Origin: UBA3069 sp050633465
Lineage (GTDB): Bacteria; Pseudomonadota; Alphaproteobacteria; Rhodobacterales; Rhodobacteraceae
DNA length: 64,000 bases
Direction of reading: 5' to 3'
Assembly: GCA_050633465.1 (NCBI GenBank)
Contig: JBOEGO010000011.1
Location: forward strand, 124,001 to 188,000
In this document: piece by piece, positions 36,201-42,786 of the stretch
Layout: each line of letters begins with the position of its first letter
Numbering within the stretch: the first letter of the stretch is position 1
The notes under the pieces: generated by a model
What the model was told of the DNA's origin: nothing
The model's database searches: none
Seen by the model: only the letters and a program-made list of their open reading frames with translations
Position numbers and translations under genes: made by a program

Positions 36201-36625
36201 ATCAATACGCCGCCGTTTTTCGACGTGCCCGCCATATTGGCGTGGCGCATCACATCGCCGGAACGGTCCACCCCCGGCCCCTTGCCATACCACATGCCAA
36301 ACACGCCATCGAACCGGCCCTCGCCGCGCAATTCCGCCTGTTGCGCGCCCCAGATCGCGGTGGCGGCCAAATCTTCGTTCAGCCCTTCCTCGAATGTGAC
36401 ATCGGCGGCGTTCAACTGTTTCGCGGCGCGGTTCATTTGCATGTCCACCGCCCCCAAAGGTGACCCGCGATAGCCGGTGACATAGCCTGCGGTGTTCAAT
36501 CCCGCCGCCTTGTCGCGCGCTTTCTGGATCAGCATCAGGCGCACCAATGCCTGTGTGCCGTTCAACAGAACCGGCGATTTCTCAAGGTCGAAACGGTCAT
36601 TCAAGGATACTTTGGGCGTCGTCAT
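33203..36625 (-). CDS. Indolepyruvate:ferredoxin oxidoreductase, fused homodimeric type
   Basis: Protein of 1140 residues starting at ATG 36625 (MTTPKVSLNDRFDL); the open frame extends to 36736 without similarity. It decarboxylates aryl- or branched 2-oxoacids to acyl-CoA using TPP and ferredoxin. The order is a pyrimidine-binding domain (AGYVTGYRGSPLGAVDMQMN), a TPP domain (GIGCHYMVQW, then NLGDGTYNHSGVQAIRAALA, about residues 455-525), a 4Fe-4S segment (CEGCGDCGVQSNC, about residue 635), a gamma-type domain (VGGTGVVTIGAVMAQAAQ, about residue 725) and a C-terminal region of about 250 residues specific to the fused aerobic form. It is a single-gene equivalent of IorA plus IorB. Divergent from a LysR regulator. 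Confidence 0.9.
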   Translation of the reverse strand: MTTPKVSLNDRFDLEKSPVLLNGTQALVRLMLIQKARDKAAGLNTAGYVTGYRGSPLGAVDMQMNRAAKQLNAADVTFEEGLNEDLAATAIWGAQQAELRGEGRFDGVFGMWYGKGPGVDRSGDVMRHANMAGTSKNGGVLMAMGDDHTGESSTVLHQSEWAMVDAYMPVVSPAGVQEILDYGVYGYALSRFSGLWVGLKTMKDTVEATAVVDGRPDRMNLIIPDFDMPEGGLNIRLLDTPTEQEARMIDHKRFAAEAFSHANKMDKRVWGKPGAKIGFVAAGKNWLDLVHALSLLNIDEAEAERLGVTTYKVGQTFPLDMRGFHDWAEGLDLIVVVEEKRKLIEVQVKEAIFDDRRGRRVWGWHKGGGAGSMHGPELFQTKQALDPIMIAEKLGMILIEEGRETDGIKAGLSALAEVKRNDNAQEIAARIPYFCSGCPHNSSTKVPDGSRAYAGIGCHYMVQWMDRDTQGFTHMGAEGANWIGESKFSHRGHVFQNLGDGTYNHSGVQAIRAALAANTTMTYKILFNDAVAMTGGQRNEGGLTAYRIADELQAMGVPTIEVVYDEKEDLDLSQFPKGVVMSERADLQAVQERLAQTKGLSALIYVQTCAAEKRRRRKRGQFPDPDQRVFINTDVCEGCGDCGVQSNCVSIVPVETELGRKRAIDQSSCNKDFSCLKGFCPSFVTVEGATPRKAATAEITLPDMPAPTIPAIDGTWNVVITGVGGTGVVTIGAVMAQAAQIDGKGAGMMEMAGLAQKGGAVHIHCRIANSPDDISAIRVATGEAHALIGGDLVVSAGAKTLGLTRSGQTGAVVNSHEIITGDFTRDTEFQLPADRLAMALQARLQERVDLFDASELARATLGDSIFSNMMIFGAAWQRGLVPLSYDAIMQAVELNGAAVDRNKRAFEIGRWAVLHAEDAARMLSPTVVEKPKSLDEKIAFRADHLVQYQGKRLARKYRKLLDQVADARLQEAMAKGYHKLLSYKDEYEVARLHLDTRAKAEAQFEGDFKMKYHLAPPILSKTGADGRPVKRAFGPGMERGYRILARMKRLRGTPFDPFGRTEERRMERALISQYEADMAMVLGALTSEKLDIAVQLAELPLQIRGFGPVKQANEAQAAKQRETLLAAFKATPPERMQAAE

Positions 36626-36672
36626 CACTGGCCTCCCCGCTGGATGTCGTCTTGCTATTATAACGCAAGAAT

Positions 36673-36691
36673 AGGTCAAAATAACTGACCT
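36673..36691. promoter_or_regulatory. Palindrome in the oxidoreductase/LysR divergent region
   Basis: AGGTCA-N7-TGACCT lies between the divergent oxidoreductase gene and the LysR gene, about 48 bases before the oxidoreductase start. Its dyad shape and position suit a LysR-type operator. This is inference. Confidence 0.4.
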
Positions 36692-36792
36692 TACAAACAA
36701 AAACGATGCTGCACCTGCATCATTCCCCCTGTTCACTGGCCAAATTTTAACTATTTCGTGTAAGGGTAATCAGTGAACTGAAAGTTGCGGAT

Positions 36793-37698
36793 ATGGATTG
36801 GGATAAACTTAGAATATTTCACGCGGTCGCGGATGCAGGCAGCCTGACACATGCGGGGGAAATGCTGCATTTGTCGCAATCTGCCGTGTCGCGGCAGGTG
36901 CGCGCCCTTGAAGAATCGCTGAACACCACCCTGTTCCACCGCCATGCGCGGGGGCTGATTCTGACGGAACAGGGCGAACTGCTGTTTGATGCGACCCGCG
37001 CCATGTCGAAACGGCTGGATGCCGCATCGGCCCGCATCCGCGATTCCGAGGATGAGGTGTTCGGCGAACTGCGCGTCACCACCACTTTTGGCTTCGGCTC
37101 GCTCTGGCTCGCCCCGCGCCTGACCACACTTTATGACAAATACCCTGACCTGAAAATCGAACTGATGCTGGAAGAGCGCGTTCTGGACCTGCCCATGCGC
37201 GAGGCAGACGTGGCCATCCGCATGAAAGAACCCTCTCAGGCCGATCTGATCCGCAAAAAGCTGATGAATATCCGCATGCGGCTCTATGCGTCGCCCGAAT
37301 ATATCGCGCAAAACGGGCTGCCCGACAGCATCGACGCCATCAGCAATCACCGCCTGATCTGTCAAAACCCGAACGCGCCGCAGGTTGGCGCCGGTGCGGC
37401 GCTGGTGCAGCACCTTATGGCCTATGATATTCACTCTACCCTGACCGTGAACAATTATTTCGGGGTGTTGCAGGGGGTGCTGAACCATCTTGGCATCGGC
37501 GTGCTGCCCGATTACCTGACGCAGGATTTTCCGAATCTGGTGCGGGTGCTGCCGGACATAGAATCAGGCGAAGTTCCGGTTTTCCTCGCCTATCCCGAGG
37601 AATTGCGCCAATCCAAACGCATTTCCGCCTTTCGCGAATTCGTTCAGGAAGAGATTATCAGCTACCGCAAACAACAAAGAGAACAAGCAGTTAGCTAA
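36793..37698 (+). CDS. LysR family transcriptional regulator
   Basis: Protein of 301 residues with an N-terminal winged HTH (DKLRIFHAVADAGSLTHAGEML, then LSQSAVSRQVRALEESLNTTLF) and a LysR substrate domain. It is divergent from the indolepyruvate:ferredoxin oxidoreductase gene with 167 bases between the starts, the usual arrangement for a LysR protein that controls its neighbour. Ligand unknown. Confidence 0.9.
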   Translation: MDWDKLRIFHAVADAGSLTHAGEMLHLSQSAVSRQVRALEESLNTTLFHRHARGLILTEQGELLFDATRAMSKRLDAASARIRDSEDEVFGELRVTTTFGFGSLWLAPRLTTLYDKYPDLKIELMLEERVLDLPMREADVAIRMKEPSQADLIRKKLMNIRMRLYASPEYIAQNGLPDSIDAISNHRLICQNPNAPQVGAGAALVQHLMAYDIHSTLTVNNYFGVLQGVLNHLGIGVLPDYLTQDFPNLVRVLPDIESGEVPVFLAYPEELRQSKRISAFREFVQEEIISYRKQQREQAVS

Positions 37699-38010
37699 CA
37701 AGTGAAGCAAGCCATGCGCCATGCGCATAGCGGACATGCTGCGCCTGCGACATCTTACGCCTTGATCGTACACAAACGGATGCCTAATTCATCACTTGAC
37801 GGTGCTGCTGATGCAAATCGCGGCACTATCATACCTCCCTGTTGGACTTGGCCGAGCTATTGCAGCTCGGCCTTTTTTTTCGCTTGCACCGGATCAGGCC
37901 CTGGGCAAGCCAACACTGCCCCCTTCCCCCCCGCGACCCCTTCGCGTAAAGAGGCGGCAAACCAACATGCGCCATAAACACGCCTAACCGACACGCCTTG
38001 GGGATAACAC
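37699..38010. other. Gene-free 312-bp region upstream of purL
   Basis: No convincing protein gene; a GTG-started 91-codon frame (37702-37977) has no family-like sequence and runs through the terminator at 37850. The part before that terminator could be the LysR 3' end or a short non-coding transcript; it holds CCTCCC at 37834-37839. A polypurine-poor, C-rich stretch precedes purL. Confidence 0.5.
37850..37880 (+). terminator. Strong terminator upstream of purL
   Basis: GGCCGAGCT (37850-37858) pairs perfectly with AGCTCGGCC (37864-37872) around a 5-base loop and is followed by eight T. It is 150 bases beyond the LysR stop, far for that gene, so it may end an independent small RNA. Confidence 0.92.
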
Positions 38011-40170
38011 ATGCAAGAACCGGCCATCACGCCCGATCTGATCGCAAGCCACGGGCTGTCGCCCGACGAATACCAGACCATCCTTGACATCATCGGACGC
38101 GAGCCGAGCTTTACCGAGCTGGGCATTTTTTCGGCCATGTGGAACGAACATTGTTCCTATAAATCGTCGAAAAAATGGCTGCGCACCCTGCCCACCACCG
38201 GCCCGCAGGTCATTTGCGGCCCCGGCGAAAACGCGGGTGTTGTGGATATTGGCGATGGTCAGGCGGTTGTGTTCAAAATGGAATCGCACAACCACCCCTC
38301 GTATATCGAACCCTATCAGGGCGCGGCGACGGGTGTGGGCGGCATTCTGCGCGATGTGTTCACCATGGGCGCACGGCCGATTGCGGCGATGAATTCGCTG
38401 TCATTCGGGCAGGTCGACCACCCCAAGACCAAACGGCTGGTGCATGGCGTGGTCGAAGGTGTCGGCGGCTATGGCAACTGTTTCGGCGTGCCCACCGTGG
38501 GCGGCGAGGTGCGTTTTCACCCTGCCTATAATGGCAACTGTCTGGTCAATGCCTTTGCCGCCGGTCTGGCCGATGCCGATAAGATCTTCTACTCAGCCGC
38601 CTCCGGCGTCGGTATGCCCGTGGTCTATCTGGGCGCGAAAACCGGCCGTGACGGCGTGGGCGGTGCCACCATGGCATCCGCCGAATTCGACGACACGATC
38701 GAGGAAAAACGCCCCACCGTTCAGGTTGGTGACCCCTTTACCGAAAAGCGCCTGATGGAGGCCACGCTGGAACTGATGCAAACCGGCGCGGTGATTTCCA
38801 TTCAGGATATGGGCGCGGCTGGCCTGACCTGTTCCGCCGTCGAAATGGGCGACAAGGGCGAATTGGGCGTGCGCCTGGATCTGGAAAAGGTTCCCTGCCG
38901 CGAAGAATCCATGTCCGCCTATGAAATGATGCTGTCGGAATCCCAGGAACGCATGTTGATGGTCCTGCGCCCCGAAAAAGAGGCCGAGGCCAAGGCCGTG
39001 TTCGACAAATGGGACCTTGATTTCGCCATCGTCGGTGAAACCATCGCCGAGGATCGCTTCCTCATCATGCACAACAATGTATGCAAGGCTGATCTGCCGC
39101 TGTCCAAACTGGCATCGACCGCGCCGGAATACGACCGCCCCTGGGTGGAAACCCCCGCAGCCGAACCGCTGGCCGATGTGCCGGGGATCGACGCGATTGA
39201 CGGGCTAAAGGCGCTGCTGGCCAGCCCCAACTATGCGTCCAAACAATGGGTCTATGAACAGTATGACACCATGGTCATGGCCGATACCGTCCGCGTGCCG
39301 GGCCTTGGCGCGGGCATCGTGCGGGTGCATGGCACCGAAAAATCGCTGGCATTTACGTCGGATGTGACGCCGCGCTATGTCATGGCCAACCCGTTCGAGG
39401 GCGGCAAACAGGCGGTGGCCGAAACCTATCGCAACCTGACCGCCGTGGGCGCAACCCCGCTGGCCACCACCGACAACCTGAATTTCGGCAACCCCGAAAA
39501 GCCCGAGATCATGGGCCAGTTCGTGGGCGCGATCAAAGGCATCGGCGCGGCTGTTTCGGCGCTGGATATGCCGATCGTGTCAGGCAACGTGTCGCTCTAT
39601 AATGAAACCGACGGCACCGGCATCCTGCCCACACCCACCATCTGCGCCGTGGGCATCATCGCCGCGCCCGATCTGGCAATCACCGGCACCGCACGCGAGG
39701 GCCACGTGGCCCTGCTGGTCGGCGACACCACTGGGCATCTGGGCCAATCCGCCCTGCTGGCCGAGGTGTTCAACCGCGAAGACGGCGATGCACCCCATGT
39801 CGATCTGGACGCCGAAAAACGCAACGGCGATTTCATCCGCGCCAATCACGCGCAAATCCGCGCCTGCTCCGACCTGTCTGACGGCGGGCTGGCCATGACC
39901 GCGTTCGAAATGGCCGAAGCAGGCGGCACCGGCGTGCATCTGGATATGGACGACACCCCCACCCTGTTCGGCGAGGACCAGGCCCGCTATCTGATCGCAT
40001 GCAATTTTGATCAGGCCGAATGGCTGATGGTCGAAGCGCAAAAGGCAGGCGTGACCCTGACATCTGTCGGTAAATTCACCGGTGACACGGTGAAATTCGG
40101 CGCGTCCGAGGCACCGATGGCCGAATTGTCCGCCATTTTCCGCAGCAGCTTTGAACAGCAACTGGGCTAA
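38011..40170 (+). CDS. purL: Phosphoribosylformylglycinamidine synthase subunit PurL
   Basis: Small-type PurL of 719 residues, working with PurS and PurQ to form FGAM in purine synthesis. It has the ATP-binding FSAMWNEHCSYKSSK (about residue 43), VVFKMESHNHPSYIEPYQGA (about residue 88), GAAGLTCSAVEMG and the C-terminal half motifs SGNVSLYNETDG and CSDLSDGGLAMT. Complete. PurQ and PurS are not adjacent in the window. Confidence 0.97.
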   Translation: MQEPAITPDLIASHGLSPDEYQTILDIIGREPSFTELGIFSAMWNEHCSYKSSKKWLRTLPTTGPQVICGPGENAGVVDIGDGQAVVFKMESHNHPSYIEPYQGAATGVGGILRDVFTMGARPIAAMNSLSFGQVDHPKTKRLVHGVVEGVGGYGNCFGVPTVGGEVRFHPAYNGNCLVNAFAAGLADADKIFYSAASGVGMPVVYLGAKTGRDGVGGATMASAEFDDTIEEKRPTVQVGDPFTEKRLMEATLELMQTGAVISIQDMGAAGLTCSAVEMGDKGELGVRLDLEKVPCREESMSAYEMMLSESQERMLMVLRPEKEAEAKAVFDKWDLDFAIVGETIAEDRFLIMHNNVCKADLPLSKLASTAPEYDRPWVETPAAEPLADVPGIDAIDGLKALLASPNYASKQWVYEQYDTMVMADTVRVPGLGAGIVRVHGTEKSLAFTSDVTPRYVMANPFEGGKQAVAETYRNLTAVGATPLATTDNLNFGNPEKPEIMGQFVGAIKGIGAAVSALDMPIVSGNVSLYNETDGTGILPTPTICAVGIIAAPDLAITGTAREGHVALLVGDTTGHLGQSALLAEVFNREDGDAPHVDLDAEKRNGDFIRANHAQIRACSDLSDGGLAMTAFEMAEAGGTGVHLDMDDTPTLFGEDQARYLIACNFDQAEWLMVEAQKAGVTLTSVGKFTGDTVKFGASEAPMAELSAIFRSSFEQQLG

Positions 40171-40174
40171 CCCC

Positions 40175-40753
40175 ATGGCCACGCGCCCGGATTCCGATAC
40201 GGAATCCGAACCGGAGTTCGTGACGAACTCCGGCGCGCCCCGCAACTGTCCCACGCCTTCGCTGGTGGCGGATTGTGCATCTTGCGCGGCCCTGTGCTGT
40301 GTCGGGCTGGCGCTGGATCGTGGCGATGCCTTTGCCATCGACAAACCCGCGGGTCAGCCCTGCCCCAACCTTGGCGGGCACCTGTGCACCATCCACGACA
40401 CCCTTGATGCCGACGGGTTTTCCGGCTGCACCGCCTTTGACTGTCACGGCGCGGGGCAACGGGTGGTGCAGGAATTGCACGCTGGTGCCTCATGGCGCGA
40501 CCAGCCCGACATCCTGCGCCAGATGATGGATGATTTTCTGGACCTGCGCCGTATCCATGACCAATGGCACCTGCTGGATGCCGCCGCCGCCCTGCCCCTG
40601 ACCGATCAGGAAAAACAGGCCCGTGAACAGCTGATTGCCGCCATCACCGCACCCGTCACCCGTGCCAACCTGACGGACCGCGCCATCCACCTGCCCCTGC
40701 GCGCCGCGCAATTCCTGACCAGTCTGCGCCACCACGTCACCCGCAAACCCTGA
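40175..40753 (+). CDS. Cysteine-cluster protein of unknown function
   Basis: Protein of 192 residues from ATG 40175. A conserved cysteine-rich block runs from about residue 34 to 92: ADCASCAALCCVGLALDRG, PCPNLGGHLCTIHDTLD and GFSGCTAFDCHGAGQRVVQE. The same block is known to me as the N-terminal part of some proteins annotated as pentapeptide-repeat proteins, but no pentapeptide repeats follow here. The C-terminal 100 residues are helical. The first 25-30 residues are encoded by two palindromes, so the original start may be GTG 40265 just before the cysteine block. Metal binding is likely from the Cys pattern. It starts 4 bases after purL. Confidence 0.75.
   Translation: MATRPDSDTESEPEFVTNSGAPRNCPTPSLVADCASCAALCCVGLALDRGDAFAIDKPAGQPCPNLGGHLCTIHDTLDADGFSGCTAFDCHGAGQRVVQELHAGASWRDQPDILRQMMDDFLDLRRIHDQWHLLDAAAALPLTDQEKQAREQLIAAITAPVTRANLTDRAIHLPLRAAQFLTSLRHHVTRKP
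40188..40233. repeat. Tandem palindrome pair after purL
   Basis: Two palindromes sit side by side: arms of 9 bp (40188-40196 with 40200-40208, centre ATA) and arms of 10 bp (40211-40220 with 40224-40233, centre TGA). Both begin CGGA and end TCCG. A pair of the same design but different stem sequence follows the transketolase gene at 46575-46620. They lie 18 bases after the purL stop and inside the start of the next ORF. Confidence 0.85.
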
Positions 40754-40828
40754 CACCAGCGCCGCCGCCCCTTGCGATGCCCGCGCCGCGCCATTACATT
40801 TGCCACGAACCTTCAGGAGTCCCCTTTC

Positions 40829-41065
40829 ATGCCCATGCCCGCCGCCGAACTTGAAACCCTGCTGCGCCAGTCCTTTCCCGATGCCCAGATCGAAGTGCAG
40901 GGCGATGACGGCGTGCATTTCGCAGCATTGGTGGTAGATGAATCCTTTCGCGGCAAAAACCGCGTGCAGCAACAACGCGCCGTTTACGCCGCGCTGAAAG
41001 GCAAGATGGACGGCCCCAACGGCGAAGTCCACGCCATGGCCCTCACCACCCGCGCACCAGAGTAA
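40829..41065 (+). CDS. BolA family protein
   Basis: Protein of 78 residues with the BolA fold: PDAQIEVQGDDGVHFAALVV, SFRGKNRVQQQRAVYAALK and a C-terminal GEVHAMALTTRAP. The conserved His near the C terminus can share a 2Fe-2S cluster with a monothiol glutaredoxin, which is encoded 127 bases downstream, a well-known pairing in iron-sulfur handling. Start ATG 40829 follows CAGGAG. Confidence 0.93.
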   Translation: MPMPAAELETLLRQSFPDAQIEVQGDDGVHFAALVVDESFRGKNRVQQQRAVYAALKGKMDGPNGEVHAMALTTRAPE

Positions 41066-41218
41066 ATGGCGGACCTGTTCGAACTGCTACACATCACCAC
41101 ATGGGCAGACGACATAGCCGGTTTTCTAAGACACGGCCCCAATTACTGGCGTATCAAAGCCGCCAAAGGCCAACAAACAAAGGAAACGCAAGATGAGCGA
41201 CACAAAAACCCGGATTGA
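41066..41218 (+). CDS. Possible 50-residue protein between bolA and grxD
   Basis: An ATG directly after the bolA stop (TAAATG) opens a 50-codon frame, MADLFELLHITTWADDIAGF and onward, that ends 26 bases inside grxD. The sequence has a plausible amphipathic composition and host-like codons in its first half; the last third is basic and overlaps grxD out of frame. No family recognised. It could also be an intergenic spacer. Confidence 0.3.
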   Translation: MADLFELLHITTWADDIAGFLRHGPNYWRIKAAKGQQTKETQDERHKNPD

Positions 41219-41555
41219 TGACACCGTAAAAACCAATGACGTGGTGCTGTTTATGAAGGGCACCAAGGACATGCCGCAATGCGGTTTCTCGCAGCGCGTG
41301 GCCGGTGTTCTGAACTACATGGGCATCGAATACGCCGATGTGAACGTGCTGGCAGACGAAGAAATCCGCCAAGGCATCAAGGATTACTCCGATTGGCCCA
41401 CCATCCCGCAGCTTTACGTCAAAGGTGAATTTGTCGGCGGTTGCGATATCATCACCGAAATGACCCTGTCGGGCGAGTTGGACACCCTGCTGACCGACAA
41501 TGGCGTGACATTCGACAAGGACGCCGCTGATAAGATCCGCGAAGCGAACGGCTAA
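41193..41555 (+). CDS. grxD: Monothiol glutaredoxin (Grx4/GrxD type)
   Basis: Protein of 120 residues. The CGFS active site is at Cys30 (KDMPQCGFSQRVAGVLN), with the glutathione-binding WPTIPQLYVKGEFVGGCDI (about residue 68). CGFS glutaredoxins carry and pass 2Fe-2S clusters, often bound jointly with BolA, which is the neighbouring gene. Confidence 0.96.
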   Translation: MSDTKTRIDDTVKTNDVVLFMKGTKDMPQCGFSQRVAGVLNYMGIEYADVNVLADEEIRQGIKDYSDWPTIPQLYVKGEFVGGCDIITEMTLSGELDTLLTDNGVTFDKDAADKIREANG

Positions 41556-41574
41556 CAGCCCCTGAATACAGATT

Positions 41575-41612
41575 AAAAAAACGCCCCCTGATCCGGTCAG
41601 GGGGCGTTTTCT
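41575..41612. terminator. Bidirectional terminator between grxD and zapA
   Basis: AAAAAACGCCCCCTGA pairs with TCAGGGGGCGTTTT; flanking A and T runs serve both convergent genes. Confidence 0.9.
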
Positions 41613-41642
41613 ATGTCGACGTGAAAGGGCGCGCGAACCGGC

Positions 41643-42038
41643 CTAACCGGCGGCTTTTTCCTCGATCCGGGTGGCCACGGCCTCGGCGCGGGCGGTCAGT
41701 TCCGCCAGCGATTCCGTCAGTTCCTCGGGGATATAGGGCACCTCGATCTTCTCGGGCATCGGCGCGGGCTTTTCTTTCAGCTCGCGCAATTCCTCTTTCA
41801 GGGATGCAATCTGATCATCGGCTTCGCGCAGGCGGTCCTCTAATCCGGCGGTTTTATCGGCCAGCATCAAACCCGCCATCAACAACATCCGCGCCTCGGG
41901 CAATCGGCCGATCTGGTCGGCCAGCACGGCGGCTTCCATATCCAGCATCTTGGCGGCGGATTGCAGGTAATGTTCCTCGCCTGCCTGACAGGACACTTCA
42001 AAGGCGCGACCGCCGATCTGGATTTCGATTTCTGGCAT
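41643..42038 (-). CDS. zapA: Cell division protein ZapA
   Basis: Protein of 131 residues of the ZapA family, which cross-links FtsZ filaments. It starts MPEIEIQIGGRAFEVSCQAG and has the conserved YLQSAAKMLDMEAAVLADQ helix, then a long coiled coil (LEDRLREADDQIASLKEELRELKEK). The C terminus is extended compared with short ZapA. It overlaps the upstream coiled-coil gene by one base. Confidence 0.88.
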   Translation of the reverse strand: MPEIEIQIGGRAFEVSCQAGEEHYLQSAAKMLDMEAAVLADQIGRLPEARMLLMAGLMLADKTAGLEDRLREADDQIASLKEELRELKEKPAPMPEKIEVPYIPEELTESLAELTARAEAVATRIEEKAAG

Positions 42039-42562
42039 CAGGCGTCCTCCCCCTCGGCTGCGTCTTCTGTGGCATCGCCCAGCAATGGCTCCAATGCGGC
42101 GCGGATGGTTTCTGCTTCGGCCACATCCACGGCGCGGGCGGCGCGCAGGGCCTCGAGTTCGGTCAACATGGATTTGTTGATCAGATGCGGTTCGCCAACA
42201 CCGCTCTGGTTGGCCTCGCGCAGCGCCTGATTGACCTCGCGCAGCTGGGTATTGGCCTTGCGCAACCGTTGCAATTCCTTGTCCAGTTCGGCCATGCGGG
42301 TGGCGGTGCCTTGCAGCGCCGCATCGGTTTCCTCGGCCTCTTTTTGCTTGGTCTTGATGGCGCGCAGACGCTCTTCCAACTGGGCGGTGACCAGTTTTTC
42401 GTCCTCTAACGCCTGTTTCAGCGCCTCGACCTCGCCAGCGTCTGCCGCAGCAGGTTCCGGTGCAGCAGGTTCCGGCGCGACCACCGGCATGGATTCGACG
42501 CCACCTGCGATCCGCTCCAACGCGGCTGACAACCGCGCCTGCAATTCAAAAATCTCGCTCAT
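42038..42562 (-). CDS. Coiled-coil protein upstream of zapA
   Basis: Protein of 174 residues, mostly predicted coiled coil (EALKQALEDEKLVTAQLEER, then ELDKELQRLRKANTQLREVN), with an Ala/Pro/Glu linker at about residues 28-45 and an acidic C terminus. No known domain. The one-base overlap with zapA suggests a partner in division or FtsZ-ring organisation; a ZapB-like role is only a guess from shape and position. Confidence 0.75.
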   Translation of the reverse strand: MSEIFELQARLSAALERIAGGVESMPVVAPEPAAPEPAAADAGEVEALKQALEDEKLVTAQLEERLRAIKTKQKEAEETDAALQGTATRMAELDKELQRLRKANTQLREVNQALREANQSGVGEPHLINKSMLTELEALRAARAVDVAEAETIRAALEPLLGDATEDAAEGEDA

Positions 42563-42786
42563 ACCTCAACCCATCGTTTCTTGTCCGACGCAAGCGCCGG
42601 GTGACACGACCCGCCTATGCGAATCAACATTTTCACCCGTCAAAATACAGTCTACCCAATGGTATTACAAATTGCGCCCCCCTATCCGCGCCCATATCTG
42701 CCAATGACTTACAGGCCACGCTTGATCTTGCACGACAGGGTGATAAGAGCGGTATAAAGCCCCCGGATTAAAAAGGACGCTGCCCC

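Noticed and set aside
37702..37977. A 91-codon frame upstream of purL
   Set aside because: It starts at GTG without a ribosome-binding site, crosses a strong terminator and has no protein-like pattern.
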